This document shows, piece by piece, positions 27,473 to 28,572 of a DNA stretch of 28,572 bases. The stretch covers positions 1 to 28,572 of the forward strand of contig JAFQHF010000102.1 of the NCBI GenBank assembly GCA_017398105.1. The letters are read 5' to 3'. Origin of the DNA: Oscillospiraceae bacterium (GTDB taxonomy: Bacteria; Bacillota_A; Clostridia; Oscillospirales; Oscillospiraceae). Made by a program: the position numbers and the translations under genes. Position 1 is the first letter of the stretch, and the number at the start of each line of letters is the position of its first letter. Under the pieces are notes generated by a model. The model saw only the letters and a program-made list of their open reading frames with translations. It was not told the DNA's origin and made no database searches.

Positions 27473-27898
27473 ATGCCTACTTTTAATCAGCTGGTTCGTA
27501 ATGGCCGTCAGCAGGTCACTTACAAGTCCACCGCTCCCGCTCTGCAGAGAGGTCTGAACACTCTGGAGAACAAGGCAACTACTCTGCCCTCCCCCCAGAA
27601 GCGCGGTGTCTGCACTGCTGTTCGTACCACCACCCCCAAGAAGCCCAACTCCGCACTGCGTAAGATCGCCCGTGTGCGTCTGACCAATGGTATGGAAGTT
27701 TCCGCTTACATTCCCGGTGTTGGCCACAACCTGCAGGAGCACTCCGTCGTTCTGATTCGCGGCGGCCGTGTTAAGGACCTTCCCGGTGTCCGTTATCACA
27801 TCATCCGTGGTACTCTGGATACTCAGGGTGTGCAGAACCGTATGCAGTCCCGTTCCAAGTACGGTGCAAAGCGTCCCAAGGCTGGCAAGAAGAAGTAA
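27473..27898 (+). CDS. rpsL: 30S ribosomal protein S12
   Basis: Ribosomal protein S12, 141 aa, part of the decoding centre of the small subunit. The N-terminal [12 protein letters not shown], the [13 protein letters not shown] block and [20 protein letters not shown] are all present. The lysines whose change gives streptomycin resistance (in PKKPNS and GRVKDLP) are wild type. Compared with E. coli there is an insertion of about 14 residues after PALQRG, the usual Gram-positive form, and a basic C-terminus (KRPKAGKKK). AAAGGAG lies eight bases before ATG. It is 69 bases behind the L7Ae-like gene without a visible promoter, so it is probably on the same mRNA. Confidence 0.98.
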   Translation: MPTFNQLVRNGRQQVTYKSTAPALQRGLNTLENKATTLPSPQKRGVCTAVRTTTPKKPNSALRKIARVRLTNGMEVSAYIPGVGHNLQEHSVVLIRGGRVKDLPGVRYHIIRGTLDTQGVQNRMQSRSKYGAKRPKAGKKK

Positions 27899-27944
27899 TT
27901 CTTGACCTGACCAAACAATTTGAATTTTTCCTGCCCTTACGCAA

Positions 27945-28018
27945 GGCAAGGCCTTGCCAATGAAGGTTTTATATAGATAAAATCCTCTTGGCCAGGCACA
28001 ACGAAAGTAACACTTTCG
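27945..28018 (+). promoter_or_regulatory. Structured rpsL-rpsG intercistronic region
   Basis: The 162-base gap between rpsL and rpsG holds three consecutive hairpins: GGCAA-GGCC-TTGCC (27945-27958, a perfect 14-base palindrome), AGGTTTTAT-ATAG-ATAAAATCCT (27964-27986, one bulge) and CGAAAGT-AAC-ACTTTCG (28002-28018). No T run follows any of them. In E. coli, S7 binds the rpsL-rpsG gap to repress its own translation; a comparable role here is inferred from position only. Confidence 0.55.
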
Positions 28019-28060
28019 AGTACCGATGAAATCATTATATTTATGAAGGAGGGAAGCAAA

Positions 28061-28531
28061 GTGCCCAGAAGAGGTAATGTTCCCAAGAGAGAGGTTCTCC
28101 CGGATCCTAATTACAATTCCGTTCTGGTTACCAAGCTCGTTAACAGCATCATGCTGGACGGCAAGAAGGGTGTTGCCCAGAAGGTCGTTTATGGTGCTTT
28201 TGAAATTGTCGAGAACAAGACCGGCAAGAACGGCCTGGAAGTCTTCCAGCAGGCTATGGAAAACATCATGCCCGCAGTGGAGCTGAAGGCTCGCCGTGTC
28301 GGTGGTGCTACCTACCAGGTGCCCATCGAAGTCCGTGCTGACCGTCGTCAGACCCTGGGTCTGCGTTGGATCACCACTTACAGCCGCAACCGCAGCGAGA
28401 ACACTATGAAGGAGCGGCTGGCTGCTGAGATCATGGACGCTGCCAATAACACCGGCGCATCCGTGAAGAAGCGCGAAGACGTCCACAAGATGGCCGAAGC
28501 CAACAAGGCATTCGCCCACTTCCGCTGGTAA
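28061..28531 (+). CDS. rpsG: 30S ribosomal protein S7
   Basis: Ribosomal protein S7, 156 aa, which nucleates assembly of the small-subunit head by binding the 3' domain of 16S rRNA. Starting at GTG 28061 gives [20 protein letters not shown], the standard N-terminus and length; AAGGAGG lies seven to eight bases upstream. An ATG at 28043 overlaps that ribosome site and is not the start. The conserved GGATYQVP and [10 protein letters not shown] blocks and the C-terminal FAHFRW are present. fusA follows after 15 bases with its own GGAG. Confidence 0.98.
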   Translation: MPRRGNVPKREVLPDPNYNSVLVTKLVNSIMLDGKKGVAQKVVYGAFEIVENKTGKNGLEVFQQAMENIMPAVELKARRVGGATYQVPIEVRADRRQTLGLRWITTYSRNRSENTMKERLAAEIMDAANNTGASVKKREDVHKMAEANKAFAHFRW

Positions 28532-28546
28532 TAAAGGAGTTTCCTA

Positions 28547-28572
28547 ATGGCTAGAGAGTATTCCCTGGAAAA
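28547..28572 (+). CDS. fusA: Elongation factor G, first codons only (truncated by window edge)
   Basis: ATG 28547 follows AAAGGAG and begins MAREYSLE, the usual start of clostridial EF-G. Only eight full codons are present, so the call rests mainly on the str-operon order rpsL-rpsG-fusA. Confidence 0.85.

Noticed and set aside
28043..28060. ATG upstream of rpsG
   Set aside because: It overlaps the AAGGAGG site; GTG 28061 gives the standard S7 N-terminus and length.

Overview
The window is chromosomal DNA of a Gram-positive anaerobe in class Clostridia, most likely the Oscillospirales (Oscillospiraceae-like). The reasons are the GC-moderate coding sequence with a strong CTG/TCC/GTC codon preference, the strong AGGAGG-type ribosome binding sites, the TTGACA-17-TATAAT promoters, the order rpoB-rpoC-L7Ae-rpsL-rpsG-fusA as in Bacillus, the S12 protein with the Gram-positive internal insertion, a lysine riboswitch in front of lysA, and the DUF6472 and DUF1643 genes. 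Species cannot be fixed from the sequence alone. No tRNA, rRNA, CRISPR array, transposase or phage gene was seen.

Layout. 1-2.7 kb: the 3' end of one CstA transporter with a small downstream gene, facing a second complete cstA on the minus strand; between them lies a 264-bp non-coding block bounded by two identical terminator hairpins. 2.9-3.6 kb: a hemolysin III family membrane protein (minus). 3.7-5.2 kb: promoter, lysine riboswitch, terminator and lysA. 5.4-5.8 kb: a CBS-domain protein. 5.8-10.4 kb: a minus-strand gene run, read from right to left: HTH/membrane regulator, 5-formyltetrahydrofolate cyclo-ligase, membrane protein, DUF1643 protein, a GC-rich spacer, a 58-aa DUF6472 protein that is missed by length cut-offs, and a large lipoprotein with a HELFH metalloprotease domain. 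10.5-14.8 kb: a two-gene unit of a small lipoprotein and a 1269-aa secreted subtilase. 14.9-17.4 kb: an MBOAT O-acyltransferase with its SGNH partner (minus), a likely envelope polysaccharide acetylation pair. 17.6-18.9 kb: a Nudix hydrolase and a phosphoribosyltransferase-like gene with an attenuator-like leader. 18.9-19.5 kb: terminators, an ORF remnant and the rpoB promoter and leader. 19.5-28.6 kb: rpoB, rpoC, terminator, a fresh promoter, then the L7Ae-like gene, rpsL, rpsG and the first codons of fusA.

How the parts fit. The right third is the housekeeping transcription/translation block. The left two thirds are accessory genes, mostly transport and cell surface, in short units with readable promoters and terminators. 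The most interesting items are: a free-standing lipoprotein that resembles the propeptide of the subtilase encoded just after it; a phosphoribosyltransferase leader with two mutually exclusive hairpins and a transcript start in an A-run; a translationally coupled pair of a four-cysteine mini-protein and a zincin lipoprotein; the duplicated-terminator element near 1 kb, which shares a short motif with the spacer near 19 kb; and a possibly leaderless L7Ae mRNA.
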